Positions 1 through 9,180 of a stretch of 64,000 nt of DNA are shown in pieces; within the stretch, counting starts at the first letter, position 1; each line of letters begins with the position of its first letter. Position numbers and translations under genes: made by a program. The stretch comes from Rheinheimera texasensis DSM 17496 (GTDB taxonomy: Bacteria > Pseudomonadota > Gammaproteobacteria > Enterobacterales > Alteromonadaceae), in the NCBI RefSeq assembly GCF_000711985.1, contig NZ_JONU01000008.1, positions 186,001-250,000 on the forward strand. The letters are read 5' to 3'. The notes beneath the pieces are model-generated. The model was given only the letters and a program-made list of their open reading frames with translations, was not told the origin of the DNA and made no database searches.

Positions 1-1569
1 TTCAATTTCCATCAGGCCAACGACATCGGCGTTGATGCTGCTTAACGCGGTCACGATTTTACTGGCCTGACGTTCAAATTCGACAGCAGAAGAAGCACCA
101 CGTGAGGTCGGGAAACCACCGCCTGAACCGTCACCATTGAAGTAGTTCAGCACGTTGGCGCTGGCGACTTTCAGGTTGCCCAGGTTACGCAGCACTGGCT
201 GTTCTTCGCGTGGATTGCTGGCGTTAAACTGCACAGTACCTTCTGGCAATAACCGCCAGGCACTGAAGCTGTAATCCAGAATACCGCTTAAGTTGGCATT
301 GACGCTGTCGCCAACCCGCACCGGGTTGTTCATATTCAGGCCAGGCGCCGGGTAAATGATGTTGGCCGGGTTCTTCCCATTGGCGAGGTCGTCCAGCACA
401 ATTTTACTGCGGCTGTTTTGTGACGCCAGCGCCACAGCTTCCGGTGTGCCCGGGCGGAACTGGTTAGTTGGTGTGAACAGGCGTTGTGGCGCTAAAGTCA
501 GTTCGCCATAAGTACCGAGATTATAGTGATCAGCCACCACCAGTTGTTGCGGGAAGGTCACCTGCATACTTTCCAGGCTTTCCCAGACGCTGAGATTGCT
601 GACTGGCAGTGTCACGCTGACAGCCTGTGGCACTGTGGCGGTGCCGCAGGCCAGCAGGCCTGAGCGGCGGATTTGGGTTTTAGTGAAGTATTCTTCAACT
701 TTACCCAGTACCCGCACTTTGTCACCGACGGTCGGATAGTCAGAAGCTGCATCGTTGTAGACAAAAATGCCTTCTGAAGTCGCGGGGTTGTTATCCGAAT
801 CGCTGGCTTCTTCCTGAATATAAAAACCGGTAGCAAATGCAGTGACGCGGCTTACGACGGCTTCAACGACCACAGTTTTGCCAGCTTCCGGCGAAGCAGC
901 ACCGCTGCCCTGTACGGCGCTGATCAGCGTCGCGCTGTCGCCACAGTTGCCAATCACCGGGCCTACTGGTGGAACTACCACGCCGCCACCACCGCCACTG
1001 TTACCTGAACCGGTATGGGCGCCGAGATTGGAGAAATCGTCTTTGGCGTAAAAATCCCATTCCACACTTGGGTCAAAGGCATCGCTGCCATTGGCGTCGC
1101 CTTGGGTCACACTGGCTTTGCGGACTAAGGTGCGGTCGTGGGTGAAATTGTTGTTGCTACCCCAGGAAGTGCCTGGGTCAAAGCCGATTTGACCAAATAC
1201 GTCAATTAAATCAGCGCCTTTGAACAGAGCAATCGCATCGTCACCGTTAAAGTTACCGGTGCCGATCGTCAAGTTACTTTTTGCTGCTAACTCTGGTGCA
1301 ACCGGGACGCTCTGTGTACCCGTATCAGTCAGGACCAGTGTACCTTTTGCGGCTAAAGTACCACCGAGGGTGATGGTTTTGCCGGCGTTCAGTGAGCCGT
1401 TGGAATACACTTTGATGGTATAACCGGTCAAATCCAGTGCTACATCGGCCGGATTGTAAATTTCCAGCGCTTTATTGTTCGATGAGCCTTCCACATATTC
1501 AGAGATAAAAGGTTCTGCGTGTACTGCCGGGGCCAGCAGCATCGACAGCAACAACATATTTAGTTTCAT
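1..1569 (-). CDS. ExeM/NucH-type extracellular endonuclease, 5' part only
   Basis: Open frame running off the left edge, so only about the first 523 residues are present. It begins with a signal peptide (MKLNMLLLSMLLAPAVHA, cleavage before EPFISEY). A lamin-tail domain follows (ISEYVEGSSNNKALEIYNP, about residues 20-150), then a Gly-rich linker, then an OB-fold-like region (GFYIQEEASDSDNNPATSEGI). The last visible residues, NADVVGLMEIE, are the start of an endonuclease/exonuclease/phosphatase catalytic domain. Members of this family are secreted DNases that degrade extracellular DNA in biofilms and release phosphate. The ATG at 1569 is preferred over an in-frame ATG at 1581 because it starts directly at the signal peptide. 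The C-terminal catalytic half lies outside the window. Confidence 0.85.
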   Translation of the reverse strand, partial: MKLNMLLLSMLLAPAVHAEPFISEYVEGSSNNKALEIYNPADVALDLTGYTIKVYSNGSLNAGKTITLGGTLAAKGTLVLTDTGTQSVPVAPELAAKSNLTIGTGNFNGDDAIALFKGADLIDVFGQIGFDPGTSWGSNNNFTHDRTLVRKASVTQGDANGSDAFDPSVEWDFYAKDDFSNLGAHTGSGNSGGGGGVVVPPVGPVIGNCGDSATLISAVQGSGAASPEAGKTVVVEAVVSRVTAFATGFYIQEEASDSDNNPATSEGIFVYNDAASDYPTVGDKVRVLGKVEEYFTKTQIRRSGLLACGTATVPQAVSVTLPVSNLSVWESLESMQVTFPQQLVVADHYNLGTYGELTLAPQRLFTPTNQFRPGTPEAVALASQNSRSKIVLDDLANGKNPANIIYPAPGLNMNNPVRVGDSVNANLSGILDYSFSAWRLLPEGTVQFNASNPREEQPVLRNLGNLKVASANVLNYFNGDGSGGGFPTSRGASSAVEFERQASKIVTALSSINADVVGLMEIE

Positions 1570-1741
1570 GGTGACGTCCATTTGTAAGAACTTGGTTTTA
1601 GTTGTCAGATTCGGTAGGCCCGGGCGGTTATTGTTTTTAGTGTGCTCCGACCAGGGCCTTGTACGTTAAATGACCTTTGTGACAATTTCAATAAACTCTT
1701 ATTAAGATTTTCAGAAAACATTACAGTGACTGTAAAATAAA

Positions 1742-1769
1742 TTGACATTTTTTTTGGCTAAGCTATTGA
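1742..1769 (+). promoter_or_regulatory. candidate sigma-70 promoter of the patatin gene
   Basis: A perfect -35 hexamer TTGACA (1742-1747) is followed after 16 bases by TATTGA(T) (1764-1769), an acceptable -10. It lies in the AT-rich gap between the divergent nuclease gene and the patatin gene, about 100 bases before the latter's start. Sequence match only. Confidence 0.4.
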
Positions 1770-1868
1770 TCTGAGAACAGGAATCTCGCAGCAATTTTAT
1801 TTACACTGAAACATTATTTTTTTAACCGACGCAGCAAAACTGATTTGCTGTGGACCAGAGGGAGCAGT

Positions 1869-4166
1869 ATGCAGGTTAAATCATGGGGTTGGCTGTGGAT
1901 CAGCTGTGCTGTCGTGGCGTTGGTGTGGACTGAACCGGTGTTTGCTGAACAAGGCCGGGTTGAACAGAGACTAGCAGACAGTGGTCCTTGCAGCCGGGTG
2001 CAGGACAGGCCTTGTGTCGCGCTGGTGCTGGGCGGTGGCGGCGCCCGCGGCGGCGCGCATGTGGCGGTGCTGCGTCAGTTGGAAGCCCAGCAGATCCCGG
2101 TGGACCTGATTGTCGGCACCAGTATCGGTGCATTTGTCGGCGGGCTTTATGCGCAAGGCAAATCACCAGCCGAGATCGAGCAATTATTACTGCAGCTACC
2201 CTGGAGTGAAGGCTTTCGTGACCGCGTCGACCGTGACGAAGTGCCGGTGCGGCGCAAAGAGCAGCGCGACCAGTTTCCAATCAATTTGGATTTAGGGGTT
2301 GGACCTGAAGGCTTACGTGTACCTAAAGGGATTTTGCACGGCCAGGCGATGGCCGCGTTGTTGCAGCAGGCTTATGGTCTGGTACCTGAGCTTGGCAGCT
2401 TTGATGAACTGGCCATCCCGTTTCGCGCTGTGGCAACTGATTTGACTAACCGCGAAGCGGTGATTTTAACCCGCGGCAATTTATTACATGCAGTACAGGC
2501 GTCGATGTCCATTCCCGGCGTGGTACGGCCGATGCAGTTGCAAAATCATTTGTTGGTCGATGGCGGCGTGGCGAACAATCTGCCGATCAGTGTTGCCAAA
2601 GCGCTTGGCGCAGAACGCATTATTGCTGTGTCTATTGATGCGCCGCTGTTATCCGGCAAAGAGCTGAACAGTGCGATGGCCATTACCGAGCAACTGACTA
2701 ATTTCCTGGTGGCAGAAGCCGTCAGCCGGCAACTGGCGTTGCTGGGGCCGGATGACGTGTTAATTCAGCCTGAGCTGAAAAGCGTTGGCACGCTGGATTT
2801 TGACAAAATGCCGCAGGCGATTGCGGCGGGGCAAACCGCAGTAGCTTTGGCTCGCGACCAGCTGGGCAGGCTGAGTCAGGCGGCGACATATGTGCACTGG
2901 CAACAACGACGCCGACAGGCGCCAGCAAATGTTGAATTGGCCGCGGTGGCGTTGGAAAACCGCACCGGTCTCGCCGATGCTTTGTTGTTACAGCGCCTGG
3001 ATGTACCGCTGGCGCAGCCAGTTTCACTTCAGGCGTTGCAACAAGGTGTGCGGCGTATTTATGGACTGGATACGCTGGAGCGGGTCAGCAGCACTTTACA
3101 GCTCGACGCCAGCGGCCAGCAGCGGCTGTTGCTGCGCGCTGAACCGAAAAGCTGGGGGCCGGCTTATCTGGATTTTCGTTTCCAGCTGGAAGACGATTTT
3201 GAAAATACCCATAACTACCAACTTGCCGCGTCGCATTTGTGGACCGGGCTGTCGCCTTACGGTGCTTCACTGCAAAACGTCGTAGCGCTGGGTACGGATA
3301 AACAGCTGGCCAGCACCTTATATTGGCCCTTGGGACTGTCTGGTTTTTTCACCGAATTACATGCTGAACAAAATCGCACTGTGTTTGCACTGGAGGATGA
3401 TGCCGGCCGCTCCGGTGGTGAGCTGAATCAGCGTGAACTGGCCCTGAGTGCTGCTCTTGGCTGGGAACCGATAGACCCCTTGCAGCTGTCGGTCGGCCTG
3501 CAACGTCGTGATGGCCGTTTTCGTTTACCAGCTGTGCTCGCCGCGCAACTGCCGTTTGACAGCCTGCCTTATTTGCGTAGAGGCAGTCTTTGGCAGCTGA
3601 GCTATGACACGCTGGACAGCCGCAGTTTTCCCAGTCGTGGTGTGCGTCTGGAAGCCAACTGGCAACACCTCAATGATGATTATCTTAATAACCGCAGTCA
3701 AAGCCAGACTTATGGTCTGCAAGCCCAGGCGGCACGGCAATGGCATTCGCATATCCTGCGTGGCCGTCTGCGGTTTGAGCGCGCGGACGGCGCAGCAAAC
3801 CTGGTAGAGCTTGACCAGTTTTCACTTGGCGGCCTGCTGAATTTATCCGGTTATCCGAAGAATTTTTTGTTTGGCTCGGAAATTCAGTTTGCCAGTCTGG
3901 TCTATCAATACCAATTGCCGGAATCGCGGCTGAGTCTGTTTAAGGCGCCGTTTTATCTTGGCACCTCGTTGGAACGCGGCCTGGTCCGCCAGTCCCGGTT
4001 CAGTGCCATGCGGGATGTGCAGGCTTCAGACTGGATTTGGGCCGGCAGCATTTTTGCCGGCTGGGACAGCCCGTTTGGGCCTTTGTATCTGGGTTATGGT
4101 CAGGCCGAGTCGGACGCGGCCGAGCAGCCTTACCGGTTTTATCTATCATTAGGTCAGACCTTCTGA
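1869..4166 (+). CDS. patatin-like phospholipase with C-terminal outer-membrane barrel (PlpD type)
   Basis: 765 residues. A signal peptide ends at VFA-EQ. The patatin domain (about residues 48-340) has the oxyanion loop GGGGARGG (55-62), the nucleophile elbow GTSIG with Ser85, and the catalytic Asp in DGG (231-233), so the Ser/Asp dyad is intact. A short POTRA-like segment (about 360-420, LQALQQGVRRIYGL) leads into a BamA/Omp85-like barrel ending in Phe (SLGQTF), the usual outer-membrane C-terminal signature. This order matches type Vd autotransporters such as PlpD, which expose or release a lipase at the surface. The ATG at 1869 is chosen over the ATG at 1845 because GAGGGAG lies just upstream and the signal peptide starts there. 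Confidence 0.85.
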   Translation: MQVKSWGWLWISCAVVALVWTEPVFAEQGRVEQRLADSGPCSRVQDRPCVALVLGGGGARGGAHVAVLRQLEAQQIPVDLIVGTSIGAFVGGLYAQGKSPAEIEQLLLQLPWSEGFRDRVDRDEVPVRRKEQRDQFPINLDLGVGPEGLRVPKGILHGQAMAALLQQAYGLVPELGSFDELAIPFRAVATDLTNREAVILTRGNLLHAVQASMSIPGVVRPMQLQNHLLVDGGVANNLPISVAKALGAERIIAVSIDAPLLSGKELNSAMAITEQLTNFLVAEAVSRQLALLGPDDVLIQPELKSVGTLDFDKMPQAIAAGQTAVALARDQLGRLSQAATYVHWQQRRRQAPANVELAAVALENRTGLADALLLQRLDVPLAQPVSLQALQQGVRRIYGLDTLERVSSTLQLDASGQQRLLLRAEPKSWGPAYLDFRFQLEDDFENTHNYQLAASHLWTGLSPYGASLQNVVALGTDKQLASTLYWPLGLSGFFTELHAEQNRTVFALEDDAGRSGGELNQRELALSAALGWEPIDPLQLSVGLQRRDGRFRLPAVLAAQLPFDSLPYLRRGSLWQLSYDTLDSRSFPSRGVRLEANWQHLNDDYLNNRSQSQTYGLQAQAARQWHSHILRGRLRFERADGAANLVELDQFSLGGLLNLSGYPKNFLFGSEIQFASLVYQYQLPESRLSLFKAPFYLGTSLERGLVRQSRFSAMRDVQASDWIWAGSIFAGWDSPFGPLYLGYGQAESDAAEQPYRFYLSLGQTF

Positions 4167-4180
4167 TCTCAGGAGTTTGT

Positions 4181-5695
4181 ATGGCAATGGACCAAAACCT
4201 GGCGCAAGACAATCAGGTGATCCTGGCTATAGATCAGGGCACGTCGTCCAGCCGGGCCATGTTGTTTGACCGTCAGGGCGCGCTGCAGGCGCAGGCGCAG
4301 CAAGAGCTGGCCTGCTCGTTCCCCTTCAGCGGCTGGGTAGAACAGGACGCAGAGGCTTTGTGGTTGTCGGTGCTGACTGTCTGCCGCGAAGTATTGGCAC
4401 AAGCTGACGCGCAGCAGTTACAAGTGTGTGGTATCGGCATCACCAATCAGCGCGAAACCACGTTGCTATGGCGGCGCGACACAGGCGAGGTGGTAGCGCC
4501 GGCCATTGTCTGGCAGGACCGGCGCACGCTGGAATATTGCCAGCAATTGCAGCAACGCGGCCACCAGCATTGGGTGAGTGCGCGCACTGGTCTTTGCCTT
4601 GATCCGTATTTCTCGGCGTCCAAATTACATTGGCTGTTACAGGACCCCGCGCTGCGTCAGGCGGCAGCGCAAGGTGAGCTGGCGTTTGGCACCGTCGACA
4701 GCTTTTTACTGTGGCGGCTGACCCGTGGCAGGGTTCATGCGACGGATACCACCAACGCCAGCCGGACTTTATTGCTGGATATTCAGCGTCTGCAATGGGA
4801 TGCGGAATTACTCGAATTGTTTGACATTCCGGCGGCCCTGTTACCGCAAGTGCGCCAGAGTGCCGATGATTTTGGCATGACAGATGCGCATTGGTTTGGA
4901 CGGCCTTTTCCGATTGTGGCTGTGGCGGGTGATCAGCAGGCTGCGGCGATAGGTCAGGGCTGTGTGCGCGCCGGTGGTTTAAAAAGTACATATGGCACCG
5001 GATGTTTTGCGCTGCTCAATACCGGCGAACAGTTGTTGCAATCAAAGCATCAGCTGCTCAGCACCGTCGCCTGCACCGTGCAGGGCCAGACGCAATATGC
5101 GCTGGAAGGCGCGATATTTGTTGCCGGTGCGGCGGTGAAATGGCTGCGTGACCAGCTTGGTCTGATCAGAGATGCCAATGAAACGGAAACCCTGGCAGCC
5201 AGCTTGCCGGACAATGGCGGCGTCTATTTAGTACCGGCTTTTACCGGCCTCGGTGCGCCACATTGGCGGCCTGAGCTCAAAGCACAATGGTCCGGTTTAA
5301 CACTCGGCACCGGCAAAGCGCATCTGGCGCGGGCGGTGCTGGAAGCCGTAGCATATCAGACGGCCGACCTGTTACAGGCCATGCGATCAGATGGCGCAGC
5401 ACTGTTGAGCCTGCAGGTCGATGGTGGCATGGTCAATAACAGCTGGTTTTGTCAGTTCCTCGCCGATGTGCTCAATATCAATGTGATGCGGCCACTGCAG
5501 ACCGAAACTACCGCTTTTGGCGTGGCGTTATTGGCTGGTATTCAGCTGAACTGGTACGCCGATTTGGACGCCTTGCCAGCGCTGGTCCGGGCTGAATCCT
5601 GGTTTTATCCAGAGTGCAGCAGTGGTCAACGGGCGGAACTACTGGCCGGCTGGCAGCGGGCTGTGGCTGCGCTACTAAACGCCGAGGTGCGCTGA
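4181..5695 (+). CDS. glpK: glycerol kinase
   Basis: 504 residues, the normal length for GlpK. It phosphorylates glycerol to sn-glycerol 3-phosphate with ATP in the cytoplasm. Visible FGGY-kinase motifs are DQGTSSSRAMLFD near the N-terminus, TNQRET and WQDRRT for glycerol binding, the DQQAA motif carrying the catalytic Asp, GTGCFALLNTG and VDGGMVNN. The ATG at 4181 has AGGAG at 4171-4175 and lies 14 bases after the patatin stop; longer in-frame extensions would run back into that gene. glpF and glpD are not nearby. The next gene overlaps its stop, so the two are probably translated together. Confidence 0.95.
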   Translation: MAMDQNLAQDNQVILAIDQGTSSSRAMLFDRQGALQAQAQQELACSFPFSGWVEQDAEALWLSVLTVCREVLAQADAQQLQVCGIGITNQRETTLLWRRDTGEVVAPAIVWQDRRTLEYCQQLQQRGHQHWVSARTGLCLDPYFSASKLHWLLQDPALRQAAAQGELAFGTVDSFLLWRLTRGRVHATDTTNASRTLLLDIQRLQWDAELLELFDIPAALLPQVRQSADDFGMTDAHWFGRPFPIVAVAGDQQAAAIGQGCVRAGGLKSTYGTGCFALLNTGEQLLQSKHQLLSTVACTVQGQTQYALEGAIFVAGAAVKWLRDQLGLIRDANETETLAASLPDNGGVYLVPAFTGLGAPHWRPELKAQWSGLTLGTGKAHLARAVLEAVAYQTADLLQAMRSDGAALLSLQVDGGMVNNSWFCQFLADVLNINVMRPLQTETTAFGVALLAGIQLNWYADLDALPALVRAESWFYPECSSGQRAELLAGWQRAVAALLNAEVR

Positions 5696-6501
5696 TGTTG
5701 TTGAAATATCTACAAAATGTACAGCAAGGTAAACCGGTCAATTACCAGAAAATGCTGGCGTTATTGCCGCCGGCATTTTATCAGCGCCGTACTGAACTGT
5801 TTAAAGTCAAAGCCAGTGGCGCCGGCAAGTGGCAGGTCAGTATTGCTGATCCGGCGTTGTTTGAGGCTTTGCTACAAAGTGCGCAAGCACCAACGGACCG
5901 GGTGACTGCCAGCTTGCAGGGCGATTCACACCGGGTGCAGACTTCACATTGTTACCTGCTGGTCTATCATGCCGGGTGCGCCGGCCCGAGGCCAGATCTG
6001 TTGCTGGCGGCCGGCAGCACCGAAGGGACAGGACAGGCGCAGCTCAGTCTGGGTTTCACGCCAAAGCCAACCTTGTTATTGATTGAAAACGAAGAGAATT
6101 TTTTCCGTTATCCGCAGGTGCTGACGCTATGCCGGCAAATGCTGGCTGAATCTTTTGCGCTGGAGCATTGTGATGTGGCGCTGGCTGCGGGGTCGCGGAT
6201 TGGTTCGGCGTTGTTAAATCCGCTGCTCACCGGCTATCAGCAGATTTTTTGTGCTTTTGATTTTGACAGTGCCGGGCTTGAAGTGTTTGACCATCTTCAC
6301 AAACGTTATGGTGACAAAGTGCGTTTTGTCGTACCGCCGGATTTAACGCCCTGGCTCAGTGGGTTTCGCGCTGAGCCTAAATCAGCCGCGCAGCTACAGC
6401 GGGCGCTGGAGCTGGCGGACCAGCACCAGCTGTATGGGCTGGCGCAGGCTTTATTAACGACCAAACGGTTTTTGGAGCAGGAAGTGCTGTTAACCGCCTG
6501 A
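5695..6501 (+). CDS. stand-alone TOPRIM-like protein (TopoVI-A/DUF2220-like)
   Basis: 268 residues, not recognised as a named gene. The C-terminal half resembles a TOPRIM fold of the TopoVI-A/Spo11/DUF2220 kind: LLLIENEENFF (about 127-137) would supply the acidic residue after the first strand, AAGSRIG (164-170) the glycine loop, and FDFDSAGLEVF (188-198) the Asp-x-Asp pair. The N-terminal 120 residues show no motif I can name. The start ATG shares one base with the glpK stop (TGATG), implying translational coupling. DUF2220 domains occur in JetD of Wadjet plasmid defence, but no jetA, jetB or jetC is adjacent, so no defence role is claimed. The TOPRIM call comes from motif reading only. Confidence 0.55.
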   Translation: MLLKYLQNVQQGKPVNYQKMLALLPPAFYQRRTELFKVKASGAGKWQVSIADPALFEALLQSAQAPTDRVTASLQGDSHRVQTSHCYLLVYHAGCAGPRPDLLLAAGSTEGTGQAQLSLGFTPKPTLLLIENEENFFRYPQVLTLCRQMLAESFALEHCDVALAAGSRIGSALLNPLLTGYQQIFCAFDFDSAGLEVFDHLHKRYGDKVRFVVPPDLTPWLSGFRAEPKSAAQLQRALELADQHQLYGLAQALLTTKRFLEQEVLLTA

Positions 6502-6508
6502 AACCGGC

Positions 6509-8080
6509 TCAGACATCGCGCCGAAAACGCAGCACCAGCTCGTGTAACGCCTCAGCCGTATTATTAAGCTCCTCGCTGCTGTGACAAACTTCGCTGCCAC
6601 TTTGCATACTTTCATTGGCCAGTGTCGAAATCGACACCACCTGTTGATTAATGTCTTCGGCCACATGCGACTGCTGCTCCACTGCGGCAGCCATTTGTGT
6701 CGCCATGCTGGCGATGCCAATTACCACGTCGCTGATGCCACTGAGCATCTGCTCCGCTTCCTGCACTTTTGACACGCCCTTTGCTGCGTCCTCTACGCCA
6801 TTTTCGGCCACTGTGACTGAGCTTTTCGCTTGTTCGGATAACTGGCGGATAATTTGATAAATCTGCCGGGTTGATTCCGTGGTGCGCGAGGCTAAATGCC
6901 GCACTTCATCCGCCACTACGGCAAAACCACGGCCTTGTTCGCCGGCTCGCGCAGCTTCAATGGCGGCATTCAGAGCCAGCAGGTTGGTCTGATCGGCGAT
7001 TTGTTCAATGATTTGTGCCGCCTGATTGATCATGCTGGTCTGGTCAGCCAGCGTCGTGACCGCCTGGCTGACGCCGTTGACGGTTTGCTGCAGCTGTAAA
7101 ATTGCTTCGCGGGTCTGGCGGGCAATAGCCGAACCCTGACGGGCCAGGCCATCGGCATCGTTGGCCTTGGTGGCAGTTTCCTGTACGTGACTGGCGACTT
7201 CAGCAATTGTGGTTGTCATCTGGTGCATCGCAGTTGCGACCAGTTCAGTTTGCTGTTGTTGTTGCTGTAGCTGCTGTACGGCCTGGCTTGACAGTTCGTA
7301 AGCAGACACGGAGCGCTGCGCTACTGTGGTTGCGGTATCTTCAATCCGCGTCAGCATAGTGTCTAAATGCGAATTGCCGGCGCGCAGCGCTACTTCCAGC
7401 GCGCCTAAGGACCCGCTGTGTCTGGCGTACGTCAGCACGGCCAGTGGGTCGGTAAAGGGATGTTGCATCTGCGCTTTTAGCAGCGAGAGTTCGCTGTTAC
7501 TGCGTAGTTGTGTCGCGGCCATGGAGGTAACGGCAGAAACGGCCGCCAGAACTGCAGCCCAGCCAATAGCACCAGTGATTGCGGCGATGCCAGCACCGAG
7601 CAGGCTTGCCAGTGGTAAAGCAAACCACTGACTGAGGTATGCAATCGCAGAGCCACGGCCTTGTGGTGTTTTACCGGCGTTGATCTGTGCATACAAAGTG
7701 CTGGCATGTTGCACTAGCTGTCGGTCAGGTACGACACGCACTGATTCATACCCAACCACTTTACCCAGTTCGCTGATCGGCGTGACATAAGCATGCACCC
7801 AATAAAAATCACCGTTTTTGCAGCGGTTTTTTACCAGCCCCATCCAGGGTTTACCCTGCTGCAAGTATTGCCACATCGTTTTAAAAGCCGCTGGCGGCAT
7901 GTCCGGATGCCTGACAATATTGTGATGCTGACCGACCAGCTCTTCGCGGGAAAAGCCACTGATGGCGACAAAAGCGTCATTGGCGTAGGTGATAGTGCCT
8001 TTTAAATCCGTGGTCGAAATCAGTTTCTGACCCGGTGGAAAGGTACGTTCGTGACTGGTCACGGGTAAATTTTGACGCAT
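6509..8080 (-). CDS. Aer-like PAS-containing methyl-accepting chemotaxis protein
   Basis: 523 residues. An N-terminal PAS domain (about 20-125) contains [23 protein letters not shown] and [15 protein letters not shown], close to the FAD-binding PAS of Aer, which senses redox state. A hydrophobic stretch (about 150-195) anchors it in the inner membrane. The C-terminal signalling domain carries the conserved hairpin [20 protein letters not shown] followed by [15 protein letters not shown], which contacts CheA/CheW. It probably mediates energy or oxygen taxis. The ATG at 8080 is preferred (AAGGA upstream, normal Aer N-terminus); the longer frame reaches into the inverted-repeat element and is not needed. 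It converges on the TOPRIM gene with a 7-base gap. Confidence 0.85.
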   Translation of the reverse strand: MRQNLPVTSHERTFPPGQKLISTTDLKGTITYANDAFVAISGFSREELVGQHHNIVRHPDMPPAAFKTMWQYLQQGKPWMGLVKNRCKNGDFYWVHAYVTPISELGKVVGYESVRVVPDRQLVQHASTLYAQINAGKTPQGRGSAIAYLSQWFALPLASLLGAGIAAITGAIGWAAVLAAVSAVTSMAATQLRSNSELSLLKAQMQHPFTDPLAVLTYARHSGSLGALEVALRAGNSHLDTMLTRIEDTATTVAQRSVSAYELSSQAVQQLQQQQQQTELVATAMHQMTTTIAEVASHVQETATKANDADGLARQGSAIARQTREAILQLQQTVNGVSQAVTTLADQTSMINQAAQIIEQIADQTNLLALNAAIEAARAGEQGRGFAVVADEVRHLASRTTESTRQIYQIIRQLSEQAKSSVTVAENGVEDAAKGVSKVQEAEQMLSGISDVVIGIASMATQMAAAVEQQSHVAEDINQQVVSISTLANESMQSGSEVCHSSEELNNTAEALHELVLRFRRDV

Positions 8081-8177
8081 GTGGCAAGGTCCTTCCGGCA
8101 AACGGGGGTAAAGGATAAGGGGCTTTGCTGAGCATAGCTCAGACTGCTGAAAATTCTGCTGAATTTCAGCAAGTTCG

Positions 8178-8445
8178 AGAGCACCATATAGTTTAGAAAA
8201 GCGGCAGCAGCGATAAGCAGAATGGCCGCAGGCAAGGCAGATTTTTGAAGCTTTAGTGGTTCTAAAGCGAGAAAATTTAACGCCGCATGCGGCCATTCTG
8301 CTATCGCCCGTCCGGAAGCGCCTGCAATTGCCTCATGCGGCGTTGCCACAGCTCGAAAGAGCGCCACTATTCCTTCGCTGTGTCGCCTTGCCTGAGGCAA
8401 TTTCAGGCTGCTCTGCTGTTCGTTTATTAAACTATATGGTGCTCT
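8178..8445. mobile_element. MITE-like element with 18-bp perfect terminal inverted repeats
   Basis: AGAGCACCATATAGTTTA (8178-8195) is exactly repeated in inverse orientation at 8428-8445. Between the ends are two self-complementary arms. Arm one pairs 8211-8230 with 8288-8306 (19 pairs, one bulged base) and is capped by GCTTTAG/CTAAAGC (8250-8268). Arm two pairs 8320-8335 with 8393-8408 (15 of 16), with inner CACAGC/GCTGTG and a GCTC-GAAA-GAGC hairpin. There is no coding frame. The whole unit could fold as a three-way junction in RNA or as a cruciform in DNA. No clear target-site duplication is visible. It could be a non-autonomous mobile unit or a conserved structured RNA. Confidence 0.6.
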
Positions 8446-9037
8446 AGTCAATCCGGAACCAGCCGGCAATGCTGTAACGGGTTGAATGTGCGGGTAATAC
8501 TTCATGCGGGAATCTGGCGCTTTCGAACAGCACCAGAGTGCCAGCTTGTGGTTTCACCTGCAGCAGTGGTTGGTCATCTTCACTATATATTTGCAGCTCA
8601 CCACCGCTGTCGACGTCATTGAGGTAGCAGACGGTGGTTAACATCCGGCTGGAGCGTCCGACAAAGGCGTCCAGGTGTTTTTGATAAAAATCGCCTTGCT
8701 GATACCGGGCAAAATGCGCTTCGTGGTGCGTCAAACCGAGAAAACAACGACGGTTGGCGGCTTGTTGAATCTGCGCCATCAGATCCAGATACTGCTGCTG
8801 TGCCGCAGTGCTGCCATCAAGCCATAAGGTGTGGTCACGGCGGATCTCCGGGTTCAGTTGTAACGCCTGACCACGGCCAACGCCGGCCGGTTGCAGGCTC
8901 GCTTGCTGTGCTTCGGCAAGCAGCTGCTGGCAGAGTGCGGTATCCAACGTAGTTGGCAAGACCACCAACCCGCTGGCGTAAAATGTCTCAATAGCAGTGG
9001 CTAACCAGGCAGGTTCAGGCAAGTGACTGACAGACAT
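8444..9037 (-). CDS. 2OG-Fe(II) oxygenase family protein
   Basis: 197 residues. The C-terminal half shows the double-stranded beta-helix motifs of 2-oxoglutarate/iron oxygenases: QKHLDAF (His-x-Asp iron ligands), SGGELQIY, FPHEVLPA (distal His) and RYSIAGWFR (2OG-binding Arg). The N-terminal half has none that I can name. The substrate is unknown; relatives hydroxylate protein or small-molecule targets. The ATG at 9037 has AGAGGA 6 bases upstream, better than the upstream ATG at 9070. The stop codon TAG (8446-8444) lies inside and just beyond the outer end of the inverted-repeat element, so that element sits exactly at the gene's 3' end. The protein itself looks complete. Confidence 0.8.
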   Translation of the reverse strand: MSVSHLPEPAWLATAIETFYASGLVVLPTTLDTALCQQLLAEAQQASLQPAGVGRGQALQLNPEIRRDHTLWLDGSTAAQQQYLDLMAQIQQAANRRCFLGLTHHEAHFARYQQGDFYQKHLDAFVGRSSRMLTTVCYLNDVDSGGELQIYSEDDQPLLQVKPQAGTLVLFESARFPHEVLPAHSTRYSIAGWFRID

Positions 9038-9140
9038 CGCAAATCCTCTGTAGCAAGCGTATACAGGCATGGCTTTTTACGCAGCGGCGGCTGTGCTGTC
9101 AAGGCTTCGGCTGGAATAATCTCAGGAACAAGCGGGGTTA

Positions 9141-9168
9141 AAACAAAGAGGGCCGCGGTTGCGGCCCT
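9141..9168 (-). terminator. rho-independent terminator
   Basis: The perfect hairpin AGGGCCGC-GGTT-GCGGCCCT (9149-9168) is followed on the minus strand by a T-rich run (complement of 9141-9148). It lies 12 bases after the stop of the 9181-10113 gene and so ends the sigma-factor operon. Confidence 0.75.
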
Positions 9169-9180
9169 GCTCAATGCGGT

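Noticed and set aside
5695-6501. Wadjet (JetABCD) defence locus
   Set aside because: Only a JetD-like TOPRIM fold is suspected; no SMC-like jetC, jetA or jetB neighbours are present.
8178-8445. Integron attC site or IS200/IS605 end
   Set aside because: No attC core sites (GTTRRRY) at the ends and no integrase or TnpA in the window; the terminal repeats are perfect and long, closer to a MITE.
8256-8447. 63-codon frame inside the inverted-repeat element
   Set aside because: The sequence is explained by the paired arms; there is no ribosome site or protein-like composition.
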